From: Massospora cicadina
Taxonomy: Eukaryota > Entomophthoromycota > Entomophthoromycetes > Entomophthorales > Entomophthoraceae
Assembly: GCA_022478985.1 (NCBI GenBank)
Contig: JAKSZP010014464.1
Coordinates: 291,570-355,569, forward strand
Length of the DNA: 64,000 nucleotides
Reading direction: 5' to 3'
Part shown: positions 9,803-20,939 of the stretch, one piece after another
Layout of the letters: each line of letters begins with the position of its first letter
Numbering within the stretch: the stretch's first letter is position 1
The notes under the pieces: model-generated
The model's input: the letters and a program-made list of their open reading frames with translations, nothing else
Told to the model about the DNA's origin: nothing
Databases searched by the model: none
Program-made: the position numbers and the translations under genes

Positions 9803-11720
9803 ATGACTTTACCTATCTCAGTTCCCAATGAATCCATCTACCAAATACAGGCTCCTGATGTTGGACAAACAGTTCTTGAGCTTCGAGGTGAAGTTGTAAC
9901 CCCTGGTGGGAGAACAACTCGTAGCAGCTCTACCAAGACTATTCAAATGCGCGATGTTATTCCTCATTTGAGCTTTCAAGCAGTGACATAAGTTTAGCTC
10001 ATACATAATCATACCTCCAACGATTTGTACATCCTGCCTTACACCAACGCATGCATTTGCTTGCACTTCATCACATGGAGATGCAGCAAAAGCTAGTATT
10101 GACACACCAGATTCACTTCCAGCTCCTTGAGCTTTTTAATACTGCCTCCATTTTTGGCTGAGATAAATAGGGAGGCTGTTTTAAATAATTGTCGGGAAAT
10201 CAATGATATCCAGTACCACCTTGCTCAAATTGACATTGGAGTCGTTTACTACTTGCAGAATGAGTTTTCCAAGCGGATGAACCAGTTAACCACTGGTATG
10301 GATCAAAAAGTGGAAAGTGCTTTATCCACTCTCCTTGACCAAATCACTGACGATCATGAAGCAACTGATTCTTAACCTGTCAATTTTTTTGGCTGTATCC
10401 AGCAGTTGAGTGAACAACTTGTGACAATTCTGACTCCGGTAGCTACATTACAACCAGAGTCCCCCAGCAGAAAAGGACCTAGTGGGGAAGGGGAACAAGG
10501 GCCCCCTGGGCCTGGAGATCCCCATGGTCCTCCAGGTGCATTCACACCTGCTGGAACCTTCTTCAATAAAAAACCATGAAGTCCGACTTAAGGCCCTTGA
10601 GCGACAGCTGTTATTGGTGCCTGAGGTACTGAGATGACTATTGAGGAAGAACATCTGGATGCTGATTAGACCTTCTTTTTCCTTGTACAACCACTATGTG
10701 AAGTTTACAGGTACCTGTGCCAATCTGGTCGGTTCCCAAAACCAAGCAAATTGTCACATCATGCAGTTAAATTATCAAACTTCAAACAATTAGAGCTAAA
10801 CATGATGCACTCTCTGAGCAGTTAGCCCAACAGTTTAATGTTCAAGATTCTGCGCCATTTTTAGATTCTAAGGCTCCCCATAAGCACGTAATGAATGCTA
10901 CGACACTATCCAGGATGACATGGATGAATTCCGCCGTCAGTTTGTTGGAATATCCCACGCACTGATATAGGCACCACAGAAAACATTGACTCAGAGCCCC
11001 CACTCTACCTGCCGTCCATATCCTCTCTGAACCCGTTGGATATAATAACCTACTTTTAAGGATAAGTATGTCCCTGGGGCCGAAAAAATTCAGTCGTACC
11101 TCTTTGTATATGAAGGAGCAATGGAGCTAGCTACTGACTGACAAAAGTGCCAGCATATACAAACCTGTTTTGATGGCAAGGCACAAGAATTATGATGCCT
11201 TATTTAAAGACGTGCACCACTTGGGCAGGCATTAAGGAGACTTTTTTATGATTTGCGCAGTAACTTGACCCTCTCTAACTGCAAACAGGCTTTTATGCGT
11301 ATCAACCCATGACGTGGAGAAACTCATATTGAATTTGAAGAACGCCACTATCATGAAGCTTATGCATTAGCTTCCTGTGACTAAATTACCTTGGATGATG
11401 CCATCTCCGCTGTTCTCCGCTTTCCAACACAGTACTGACCTGGTGCGCTATTTCCATGATGCCAAAGATATTTAAGTCCATCCTTAAAACTAAGGAGTCA
11501 ATAATGGAATTACTTAAGCTTGAAGTATGCCAAGCTTCAGATAAGGATAATCGACCTAACATTCATGCAATTGGCAAATTTTAGAGATCAAAAGTATATC
11601 GTGACCCATGCTCTTAATGCGGAATCTTTGGTCACCAAGAAAGTGCCTATTAGAAGAAACAAGCTGATGAGTCAGGAAAAGCGGAGTCAGCTTAGGGCAT
11701 GAGGCACCCTCTGCTGTTGA
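9803..11720 (+). pseudogene. Element D gag with Gly-Pro-rich linker and zinc knuckle
   Basis: Readable pieces: 9803-9991 (62 codons from an ATG), 10127-10375 (a likely coiled coil, LNNCREINDIQYHLAQIDIG onward), a Gly-Pro-rich stretch at about 10470-10560 (GEGEQGPPGPGDPHGPPG), and a zinc knuckle at 11609-11650 reading CS-stop-CGIFGHQESAY. In the knuckle the third position is a stop and the final Cys is Tyr. Between them the capsid-like part is scattered over frames. Gly-Pro-rich gag linkers are common in fungal gypsy elements, but I would not place the host on this alone. The leader 9641-9802 shows nothing else. Confidence 0.75.
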
Positions 11721-11899
11721 CACAACGCTCAACCTCAACCTTCTCTCACTCTATGCACTAAGCGTTATGTTCTGGAGAAACCTGACGAATTAGATGTCCC
11801 AGATTCCATTACTCCAAATAAAGATCTGTCTTCCTCTTACCCTGCCGTTTCTGATCTGCTCCCTCCTGGAAACTCCATTTACTCAATCCCCCACTTTGA

Positions 11900-12240
11900 C
11901 ACTGAAGTCACCCAAGTAGAGGTCATTGACTACAAGGTGAGGATCCTGGCCATCATTGACACTGGCTCCCCTGTCAAATCGTTTCTCTAGACTGGTTAAA
12001 AGGATAAAGGTTCACCATATAAGGATCACTCCTTTGACTGTAAAACAGTGGGACCTCATTGCACCCATTCCCTAGGAGCCTACTCCTCATTGCCCCTTCG
12101 ATTTGGCTCCCTGATTGTTACATAATTTGTAATCATGTTAGAAAATGATAGTTATGACTTGCTTATTGACACCCAGTCCCTAGTTGAATTTGATACTTTA
12201 ATAAGACACAAGGACTTGCATTTCTTTATTTTAGGGTACC
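11900..12240 (+). pseudogene. Element D aspartic protease
   Basis: The frame around 11915-11995 gives YKVRILAIIDTGSPVKSFL, with the catalytic DTG intact. Downstream the family block HSLGAYSSLPLRFGSLIV (12065-12120) and YDLLIDT match the protease regions of A, E and H. Stops and a frameshift interrupt it. A further open frame at 12295-12645 corresponds to the protease-RT linker. Confidence 0.85.
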
Positions 12241-12939
12241 GCGTTCCTCTGGTAATGAAGGACATCTAAGGAGAAAGGAAAGAGGAAACCCCAGATGTTG
12301 CCACTTGAATACCCAGACCACATTGAACGGCTAAAGTATCGGGTTATTGGACCAAAGACCAGGTTGCCACCGTCTTGCACAAAGGCTATGGAAGGAATGC
12401 CTACATATGCACCTAGCCTTGTAGTCATACCACCTAAATTGCTGATATTAGTGGATACTAGTCTCCAAATTACTATACCGCTTGACCACCTGTTAAAAAT
12501 TCAAGGAGAGAGTAATACAGTTACCTGTGAACCACTTACCTGTCTGGGAGTGCTGGATCCCGCTTACCAAGCCTCCTTGACTATTCTAATGGCCAACTTT
12601 ACTGATCAACAAAAGCAGATAACCCAAAGCCGACCCATTTCATAATACGTATATTACATATCAACCAGGTTGAGTCCGTCTGAGGATGTGGGAACCTCAG
12701 AGACTTAGGAAAAAATATAACTGTTATTATAGACCGAGATGAGGTGGAAATTGGTGACACAATTACTTGCAAACTGCAACTATAGGCTGACGCCCTACTA
12801 GAGGGATATGCTGATTTATTCTCTAATGAGCCAGAGGATTTTTTGATTATGAAGGGGTGCAACATCAAGTGCTGACTGGCGATGCCCCTCCAACATGCGC
12901 CCATCCTTATTAGAAGTCTAAAGTTGATGAGGCCCAGGT

Positions 12940-14140
12940 TGCAAAAGAGTTGAAACAACTATCAGACGCTGGATTACTAAAACTATCCCTGAATCCCTGG
13001 GCCACGCCATTGTTTCTTGTGTGGAAGAAGGATGAAGGGCATAATGTAGTAATGGACTACTGATGCCTGAATGCCATCACCCAAAAGGATAGCTACACGC
13101 TACCTAAAATTGATGACTACTTATGCCACTTATCTGGGTCACAATTTCTCTGCAATGGACCTAGCCAGCGGGTACTGGCAAATAGAGCTTGCGCCTGATG
13201 ACCAAGAGAAATTTACGCTCATAGAAATTGAAGGCTTATTTGAACCTACTCGCATGCCTCAGGGGCTGTGCAACGCCCCAGCCACTTTCCAGCGCGCTAT
13301 GGACTGTCTGTTGGGAGATTTATAAAATGTCATGTGTGCTAGTCTACCTGGATGATGTAACTATGTTTTTGTGCACATCTGACAAGCATTTGACCCAATT
13401 CGAAGTATTTGGACGGCTACGCTCTGATTCATTGAAGCTAAAGCCCACCAGATGATTTTTCTTTCAGACTGAGATGGAATTCCTTGGTCTTAAGGTCACC
13501 CAAGAAAAAATTTCGCCTTTACCTGAAAAGGTGTCTGGTACTGAGAATATGACTTGATCCAGCAGTTTGCATGACATTCAGGTCTTTCTTGGCATGTCCA
13601 GGTACTACTGACATAAATAACACACTTTGCTGATCTTGATGAACCACTGACCTACCTCCTTAATAAAGAAGTTCCTTTTCGATGGGAAGATGCTTAGCAG
13701 CAGTCATTTTGAAGTCAAGTAAAGCTCTAACTACAGCCCCTATTATGGTACATCCCAAGTTTGATAAACCCTTCATTCTATTCACTGACGCTAGCAATGT
13801 GGATGTAAGAGACATTCTGGCTCTACTGGATGCAAGCCAAGTCGATCATCCCATGGCTTACTTTAGTAAGACATTAACCCAAGCAGAATGCAATTAAAGT
13901 GTAACCGAATGTGAGTGTCTGGCTGTGTTATTGGCCATCAAACAATTCCGCCCTTTTCTTTATGGGAGTCATTTCACCTTAGTGACAGACCATGCCTCTC
14001 TGTGGTGTTTACAACAGATGAAAGACCCAGATGGACGATTGACTAATGGGCCCTTAAGCTCCTGAATTATGACTTCTTAATTGTACACCATGCAGGGATG
14101 ATACACCAAAATGCTGATGGATTGTCCTGACTTCCTACCT
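12940..14140 (+). pseudogene. Element D reverse transcriptase and RNase H
   Basis: Fingers: LNPWATPLFLVWKKD (about 12990). Palm: FSAMDLASGYWQIELAP (13145-13195), MPQGLCNAPATFQRAMD (13253-13303) and VLVYLDDV (13337-13360), which keeps the YxDD motif. RNase H is readable from about 13740 (FILFTDASN) through VTECECLAVLLAIKQFRPFLYG to LVTDHASLW (about 13990) and GRLTN. Nonsense codons and frame changes occur throughout. The wording is that of the common non-chromovirus Ty3/gypsy type. Confidence 0.92.
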
Positions 14141-14289
14141 GGCTCTTTACACTTCTAAGAGGACCGAATCTATGAGCTCGTTGCAAAACTGGAAGAGTGG
14201 AGTCATGAACCATTTGCAACACAATAGCGCCTAAAGAAAATGGCTGCTCTGACTCTAGTTAAAGATGGAATGCTTATATAAGCAAGTTT

Positions 14290-15360
14290 AGACCTCCTGG
14301 CTACCATATGTCTGACCCTCTGCTTGTACAAAGTCCACTATGGAGGCTTAAGTTGCTGTAGGGCATGTGGCAGTGAAGAAAACTCATTGATGGCTGAAGG
14401 ATTGAAGCTATTGGTAAGGAATGATCATAACAGTCCAGGATGTCATTGACACTTGTTTCACTTGCGCAAATCATAAGCCACCCAATCCTCCATACCACCA
14501 TTATGTCATGGGACCTACGGCCCCATTTACCACAGTGAAATTGATGTTATTGGGCCTCTGCCTACAGATATGTACAGTCACCTTTTAATCATTCTCACGG
14601 TTGATTACTTTACAAAATGGGTGAGGCTATTTCAGTTGCCTCTCCAAATTCCAAAGCAACCACATCCTTCTTGCTAAATCAGGTCTTCAAAGCTACAGTA
14701 GCCCCAAGGTGCTGCTATCTGACAATGGTACCAATTTTTATTTCTGGTGTGGTTGCTGATCTTAACTCTCTATTGGGCACCTATCATTAACAACTTCTTA
14801 TCATCTGACTACTAATGGAGCTTTAGAATGAGCAAGCAATTCCTTAGTTGCCATTCTTCACAAGAAGTCTTCCTCTGATCCTTCAAGATGAAATGAACAC
14901 TTACCAACAGCCTTATTAGCATATCATAGCTATCATCAAATCATTCAGATGTCACCTTTTTAAGACTTTATAGTTGAGAGCCAATTTTGCCCTTCATTGT
15001 GAAGCCTATACTTGATTCTTCCACACCTTAAACAACTGACTTAGCCATGAAAAGATTGGCTGATGAATTATTTAGGTTACTGCAATAGCTGCTAGAGCCA
15101 TGGGTACTACTTGACAAAGGGAAGCTGACCGATATAATACCCTGTGGCTAATTCAGCCTGAATATCAGTTGGGGGACCTCATTCTATTCTATCATCACCA
15201 GCCCGGGGGGTAAATACACAAACTTGATAATCTGTGGTCAGGTCATTAATTGGTGATCTACCATTTGATACTGAATATTGTATTGCCTCTGTGAAATCCG
15301 GTGCTCTTGTAGATCAGGTAAATGCTAGATTCCTCCAAAATTGTGTCCCTCTTTGGCAAT
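14290..15360 (+). pseudogene. Element D integrase
   Basis: A remnant of the zinc-binding region lies at about 14330-14470. The core has IDVIGPLP with LTVDYFTKW (first Asp, 14540-14620), LLSDNGTNF (second Asp, about 14712-14740) and GALE (Glu, about 14818). The C-terminal part is scattered over frames up to the polypurine tract, and no chromodomain is seen. The three catalytic residues are readable although the gene is broken. Confidence 0.85.
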
Positions 15361-15375
15361 ACCTTGAGGGGGACG
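15361..15375 (+). promoter_or_regulatory. Element D polypurine tract
   Basis: ACCTTGAGGGGGACG lies immediately before the 3' LTR. It resembles the tracts of H (TCAAGGAGGTGGTAT, minus strand) and E (AAGCAGGAGGATG). Confidence 0.8.
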
Positions 15376-15981
15376 TTTTAGGAATCATGAGATTCGGACA
15401 AGCCTGAGTGGGATTCAAACCCCAGCCGCTCCAGAGGAAGCAGAGAATCCTAACCACTGTACCACAAAGGGGAATAACTAAATACTAAATGGACGAAAGG
15501 AAACTCTGCTTCCTGAAGGACTCACTGATCTTTCTAGCAGAGGCACTCAGCCAGTTAATAAAGATCTTGCAATTTGGAAGTCACTGGAATCAACTACTTT
15601 ATCTTAAAGTGATCAGATTCAAAGGAAACCCGTGTCATCTGACACATCCATAAAGAGATCACCTTACCCTATTCATTCCCAGTTATAACAATAAGGTTTT
15701 CTTAGGCAAACCAGGCTATCACGGCAGCCTACAAATATCACTGATTTTTGTTTAATAAAATATCCTTCAGCTTCTCTAATTTTTATTACTAGTTTTCCTT
15801 TTGCTTGTGTTTGCAGAAGACCTTTCTTGTTCAAATGAACATAGTAGCCTCAATGACATAATTTCATTGAGAGATTGAATTAGGGAACTTAGTCCCTAAG
15901 GGATTCCGCTGGACCCACGTTTGACTCATAGTCAGACCGCCTTCCAAGGCCCTGATCTTTTGTGGACGCTGAAGCCTTACA
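15376..15981 (+). repeat. Element D 3' LTR (606 bp)
   Basis: Aligns with 9010-9620. Its first bases have decayed from TG to TT, and it ends CCTTACA followed by the duplication ACTGG (15982-15986). Confidence 0.93.
15402..15472 (-). other. tRNA-Glu-like module in element D 3' LTR
   Basis: On the minus strand: GTGGTACAGTGGTTAGGATT (D-arm and A-box), the stem CTCTG/TGGAG closing a 7-base loop CTTCCTC, then a T-arm with GGGGTTTGAATCCC (B-box). Order and spacing fit a tRNA of about 71 nt. The acceptor ends (CCCCTTT and TCAGGC) do not pair, so it is a derivative and not a working tRNA gene. It lies antisense to element D. Confidence 0.7.
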
Positions 15982-15986
15982 ACTGG

Positions 15987-17157
15987 TAACAACATTTTTC
16001 TTTCTTATTAATCCTTTTGAACTCTTTGGGCTTATTTTCCAGCACACTTTGAATATTAAACTCCTTACTTTCCTCAGTCCCTTTTATAGGATTTAAATTT
16101 CTTACTGGACTCAAATTGAATCTTCATATAGAGCATCAAATAAAGCTCCTTATACCTCAAAATGGTAATACCATCAGCAAGGTGGTAATCTCTGTTGCAG
16201 ACATGGAAGACATCATTTGATATAGATCTTGATATTGCTAAAGGGCCACTTGCAGCGCAATTCATGCGTCAAAATTATTCAGCACTTTTTGAACCAACTA
16301 AAACTTCTTCTTTCTGGTAGAACATTTGACAAAACATGCTAAGGGTTAATTTTTCTGAAATTAGATTCCCATGAACTCTTGTTTGCGTTTGACATGTGCA
16401 TGGGACTTCCATAATCTTTCATAATGGCCGCCTTGGCCTCTGAGTATGACCAGCTTTCCCCCTCTATATGGGACAACACTAGGTTCTGACAATTGATATA
16501 TAAACAGTTTATCAATGTCAGAGCCTTTTGACAATCAACATAAGTGAACATGGTCATATTAATAATCAAAAAGCAGGGGCGTTTTCCTGATGGAATGTAG
16601 TAAATTTTGGTCTAGCTTTAAATTCCTCTGAAGTTTCTATAAACACCACTCTTGGTTTGGCTACTTGACTAACTTGAGGAGTATTTTAGGAGTCATCCCC
16701 AAAATGGCTGTGAATGCAGTAAGCATATTTTTGGATTAGTCACCTTCCCGTCTGGAGTTCTTAGGGTCCTCTCTCAGTGTCAGTTGCCACATAGTGCTCA
16801 CTTTCACATTTATGAGTCTTCAACTCCCTAATTTGCTTGATCAACCACTCTATATCATCGGTGAATGCCCATAATCAAACACAATCTGCTTCACATTCCA
16901 TTTTCAAGAATGAAACTTCTCAAACTAAATCTCCTTCTTTTTTCAATAATGACGTTACTTTTCCTAGTAACTCATTGCTGAAACTTGCGACATCTTTGAC
17001 TCCTTCCTCAAGCTTAGTAACTCTCTCCTCCAAGGAAGCAAATTTTTAATGATTCTCATAATTGAAGGCGTTCTTGTTGACAGTTGCCAACTCATCCAAA
17101 GTTTTCTTGACTTGTCTTAAATAACTTCTTGTCCTAGTGTATCCTAAGCAACTACAA
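15987..17157 (-). pseudogene. Element A gag (N-terminal and capsid part)
   Basis: Minus-strand frames 16339-16569 (SYSEAKAAIMKDYGSP) and 16074-16265 match the gag of element E at 33290-33420 (SYQEAKEAIMLEFGSP). The region 16800-17110 reads as a helical N-terminus rich in Glu/Lys, matching the start of E gag at 32630. It continues at its 3' end into the zinc knuckle left of element D. Frames shift repeatedly. Confidence 0.8.
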
Positions 17158-17174
17158 CCCTGTAGTGAGCATTA
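17158..17174 (-). promoter_or_regulatory. Element A primer-binding site
   Basis: The minus strand reads TAATGCTCACTACAGGG directly after the LTR. It corresponds to TGGTGCTCACTACAAGGG of element H with TGG decayed to TAA and one base lost. Confidence 0.65.
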
Positions 17175-18270
17175 ATTATTTAAAGTCTCGGGGCTTCACT
17201 GCTCAGTCATGAATATAAGCCCCTAAATTGATAACTGCACAGGTTTGATATGTGCACTCCTTGCGTTTTCTGATGATATATGATATATAAGTAATAATAG
17301 TAAGAAAACTATTATCTGTAGTTGAATAAATCACTAGTTTCTGGCCCAACGCTTGACTGGTATTCTACCTCGAAATACTCCAGATTTTCTATAGGGATTT
17401 ATTTTTTATCCGCATAACTTCATCCACACTCAGACCTTAGTTTATGGCCTTTCCTCTGGTGAAAGAAGTCAGCAGAAATTCCCATCAAATATCAGCTTCT
17501 CTTCCCAGGGTCCTTGATTCTTATTCTTTATCCATATAAAGAGTCTCTTAATTAAAGCACATAGCAATAATTTCCTGAAGATGAATAGAACTAAAACTAA
17601 TAATTAATTCTGCTAATTACCTTATTTTTTATTGTTAATTATCAGGGGAATTTATATAGGGATTTTATTACCATCCCTCAGTTGGCGCCTTAGCAATGAA
17701 AAGGCAGCCGTTTCCATTGATTACCCTTTGTCTTCTAACCAGCGATGGACTTCCTTATCCTGGTTAGGATTCCTTCATCTGATATCCTTGGACCTATAAA
17801 TAAGAGTCATAAAATGTGTCCTTAACGTTTCTACTCGATCTTAACAGACCAACCATACTTGGCAAGTGACTGCTTAGGTAATGTGACTTATTCCCCATTT
17901 ATGGCAGGTCATGAACCAACTGATAAATTTGCTAGTTGTAGGTGGCATCACTCGCCTCGCAACTTCTTCCTTAAATTTCCAATCAGTTATGATGAAACCC
18001 AGCCTATCCCAATTGATACAGCTGATAGTTAATCATTGATCATCTATCAGATGCCACCATTTCGTCAGCAACTCTGCCCAATGAGTTTTAATTATTCACC
18101 CAGATTGATCCCTGACAGATTTGAACCAGAAAAATTGCCTAAAATCCCCTGAAAATTATTAACCCAAAAATTTGGGTCAACTGATATCTAATTTACTCAC
18201 TATATGGACCTATCTCCTAGTAATCCATGGTAATCTAGATGGTTGGAAAGGTGGGCAAAAAATACCAACA
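17175..18270 (-). repeat. Element A 5' LTR (about 1.1 kb)
   Basis: On the minus strand it begins TGTTGGTATTTTTTGCCC, matching the LTR starts of element E (TGTTAGGATTTTTCCC, TGTTGGGATATTTTCC), and shares an internal block AAGTCACATTACCTAAGCA with them. The partner LTR lies outside the window. The inner border is set by the primer site. Confidence 0.75.
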
Positions 18271-19126
18271 TCATCATGCACTATTAAAGAACACTCTTGC
18301 CTCCTTGGCTTACCTCAGAGTTATTCTAAGGTATATATGATATCAGGTAGGGCGGCAAATTTGACCCCTTTGGATTATTTGTTTCTTTTTGTCTCCATGA
18401 TTTACACCAGGAATCATGTCATGAGACATGGAAGACTAATTTCAATTTCCAGAAGGGTATAGGTGAAGTTGAATGTATATCTGTGTCAAAATAATGAATA
18501 AAGTCCCAGGAACAACCTTGGATAAAGTCATCCTTAAAAAGGATCTATATCTTTTAACAAGGAGCATGATTTGCACATTTACTCTTCTGTAAGTCTCTTT
18601 AGGCTTTTAAGTAAATTAGTTAACAGAGTACCTCTCAGTTGTTGCTATATAATTTAATTTCCGCCAACTTGTTAAAGTCATCTATGGACTCCATTTCTTT
18701 GATGGATATTACGTGAACAAAGGAGGTAATTTGGTGGCATTTTTGCGGATGGGATGAGATAAAGGCTAGCCTTTAGACAGGGATTTTTCCAAAATCTGGG
18801 AGGGTGAGTCCCTTTGCTGAATAGGTTCCATTCAAGACCTCAGAAATCGCGCAAAAGCTCCCCAAAAAGCATTGAGTTTTCTAGCTCAATTTCCACTCCA
18901 TCTTGATTTAATGGCCATCCAAAATAGTTAGTATGCGGCATAACCTAAATGGTATTCTTTAAAATTTAAATTTTAAGTTTGGCAAGTTTATTAGTTACCA
19001 ATGCTTTATTATCTGACAAATAGAAATTATCTTTGAACACTATATTATGAAGAGTAAGAAACAAGACTTAGTCTTGTTGTTCTTTTTTGGTAGTATAAGG
19101 TCATAAATTTGTATAGTATCTTTAAA
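18271..19126 (-). other. Unassigned stretch, left part (target of elements A and H)
   Basis: It lies between the LTR of A and the duplication of H and continues at 25680. It has none of the LTR, RT or integrase motifs seen elsewhere. On the minus strand at about 18700-19050 there are fairly long open runs with protein-like composition (YLSDNKALVTNKLAKLK, then HTNYFGWPLNQDGVEIELEN) interrupted by few stops. It could be an old Ty1/copia-type element or a decayed host gene; I cannot tell which. Confidence 0.3.
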
Positions 19127-19131
19127 GAGTT

Positions 19132-19688
19132 TGTTATAAAATCAGATGGTATCATTAGGATCCATATATTTTGTACAAGTCAGACCCACGGAGCAACAGA
19201 TAGACAATATGGGGATTGTCAGTCCTTCAGACACACTTGAAAATATACTAAAAATAGGATCATTTGCCACAGTTAGCACTCTTATTTATTATTATAAATA
19301 CAGCAACCTTTTGCTGCTCCGCTCTCTTCCTTCCTAAAAACAATATACTTCTCTCAATCGCCCATCTTGCTTTTATATAGCGGCTTTGGACGATAACGCT
19401 CTAATAGCTTGGGCGATACTATTCCGCCGATTCTCCTCAATTTTGACTTGTTATTCTCTAATTCTCTATCGCCCTAATTGTAGGCAATTTACTTCATATT
19501 CAGAGAATGTTGACATTGCCTTTATACCTTATTACCTTATGTAGAGGCGATCCAATAACCCATTATATCCCAGTATCACTTTTCTCAAGGTACTCATGTA
19601 ATTATACCTGAAATTATATTTAGCGGATTCTTCCCAATTCGCCCTTGCTGTCCCATGATTATCATCCAGTCATATCAGAATCACGACA
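19132..19688 (-). repeat. Element H 3' LTR (557 bp)
   Basis: Begins TGTTATAAAAT and ends ATCACGACA; aligns along its length with 25112-25674. Confidence 0.93.
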
Positions 19689-19703
19689 ATACCACCTCCT
19701 TGA
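19689..19703 (-). promoter_or_regulatory. Element H polypurine tract
   Basis: Minus strand TCAAGGAGGTGGTAT abutting the LTR start TGTCGTGATTC. Confidence 0.8.
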
Positions 19704-19753
19704 CTGGATGATAAGCCTTCTATTGCTTATGATCAGAGGAACTTTGCATGCGC

Positions 19754-20930
19754 TCAGTTAATGATCTGACTGATTGCAGAGTCCTTAATGGTATATGCAT
19801 TGACCCCAGTTTTCTCAATGACTTTAACAGACAAATCAAGTACTGGACAGCTTAGTTTCCACCCAAATCCATGTTGGTCATAAAAGAGAACCATATCGCC
19901 TTCCTTGAACTGTGCCAACCTGCTACAATATACCTGATCAGTATCCTGATTACTGATCTTCTTGGCTAAGCTGAAGGTTTTTGCTTTGGTTTGCAATTTT
20001 GATCATAGTGTTCGCAAGGTTAGTCAAATAGTGGTGAGATTCCATTCCACCTGTGTCTTCTACACACAAATAAAGTAACGCCAGAAGATCCAGGTGTCAG
20101 CTGTATAGTAGTTTGAAGGGACTTTTTCCCAGGGCGGAATGGTAACTAATGTTATAGGCGAACACGGCAGTGGAAAGGAGAGAGCTCCAATTAGAAGGCC
20201 AATCCATTACTAATTTTCATATTATATTCATCAGAGTCCCATTCACCCGTTTGACCATTCCATAGAATTCAGGGTGGTATGAGGTCATCAGAATCCCGCA
20301 GATTCCCATAAGCTCATTTATTTTGGGTGGATGTGCGAGGTGAAGTTGGTTCCACTATCAGTGAGAATAAACTGAGGGCAGTCATGTTGCTGAATAATGC
20401 ATTCCATCACAAACTTGGCCATAATAACCACCCCTAAGTCTTGTATTGCCCTCGCTTTGACCCACCAGGTCAAGTGTTTGATAGCCACAATAATTTACTT
20501 ACACCGGTTGGCTCCTGTTGGCAAGAGACCAATGACATCAAGGGAAACTGTGTGCCAAGCAAAATGTAATTTCACTACCTGTTATGAAGTCTTACAGTGG
20601 AATGGCTTCTCCACTTGGCACTGATGGCAACAGGAATTAGTTTAGACCACATTGAAGCTCATACTTTCCCAAATATACTGGGGGCACAACAACTCCATTG
20701 TCTTATGCACACCACCATGTCTGACTGCCTTGTGCGCGCTCATAATGATTTCTGGTCATGCTGAGGGTTGCAGAAAAATCACCATAGAATAGCCAATACA
20801 CTTGTACAGTTCCCCATTCCATTAGAAGGTATTCATTCGCATCTCTTTTAAAGCTTTGATCACTTGGGGCAGTTTGGCATCATATTTTCTAATGAGCATC
20901 TTATCATACATCACGTCACTGAGGTCTACC
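19754..20930 (-). pseudogene. Element H integrase
   Basis: Minus strand: VSLDVIGLLPTGANRC with AIKHLTWWVKA (first Asp, about 20530-20450), FILTDSGTNFTSH (second Asp, about 20355-20385), then EFYGMVKRVNGTLM (about 20230-20270). In the last motif the catalytic Glu is Lys, a single G-to-A change. The C-terminal frame 19754-19996 (KEGDMVLFYDQHGFGWKLS) is the usual integrase tail without a chromodomain. Zinc-binding remnants lie toward 20700-20900. Confidence 0.85.
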
Positions 20931-20939
20931 GTCACTGCA

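Larger units (their letters stand above)
9010..15981 (+). mobile_element. Element D: complete decayed Ty3/gypsy retrotransposon inserted in element A gag
   Basis: LTRs lie at 9010-9620 and 15376-15981, and the element is flanked by the perfect duplication ACTGG (9005-9009, 15982-15986). Plus-strand order is primer site, gag with a Gly-Pro-rich stretch, zinc knuckle, protease, RT, RNase H, integrase and polypurine tract. No chromodomain is visible. The insertion cuts the zinc knuckle of element A. The LTRs look roughly 80% identical by eye, so D is older than B. Confidence 0.95.
1..18270 (-). mobile_element. Element A: Ty3/gypsy LTR retrotransposon, left-truncated by the window and split by B and D
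   Basis: The parts of this element lie at 1-1278, 8610-9004 and 15987-18270; everything between belongs to insertions B and D. Read on the minus strand after removing both insertions, the order is 5' LTR, primer site, gag, zinc knuckle, linker, protease and the start of reverse transcriptase, which is the normal Ty3/gypsy order. Each gap is closed by a perfect 5-bp target duplication (GATAG, ACTGG). Its gag, protease and LTR match element E on the plus strand at 31-45 kb, so A and E are one family. The 3' half of pol and the 3' LTR lie outside the window. No chromodomain can be seen. Confidence 0.9.

Noticed and set aside
10470..10560. A collagen-like host gene
   Set aside because: The Gly-Pro stretch is short and lies inside gag of element D between exact LTR borders.
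15402..15472. A functional tRNA gene (Glu or Gly)
   Set aside because: The D-arm, anticodon stem and T-loop are recognisable, but the acceptor strands do not pair, the two LTR copies disagree in the anticodon loop, and one copy has lost the T-arm.
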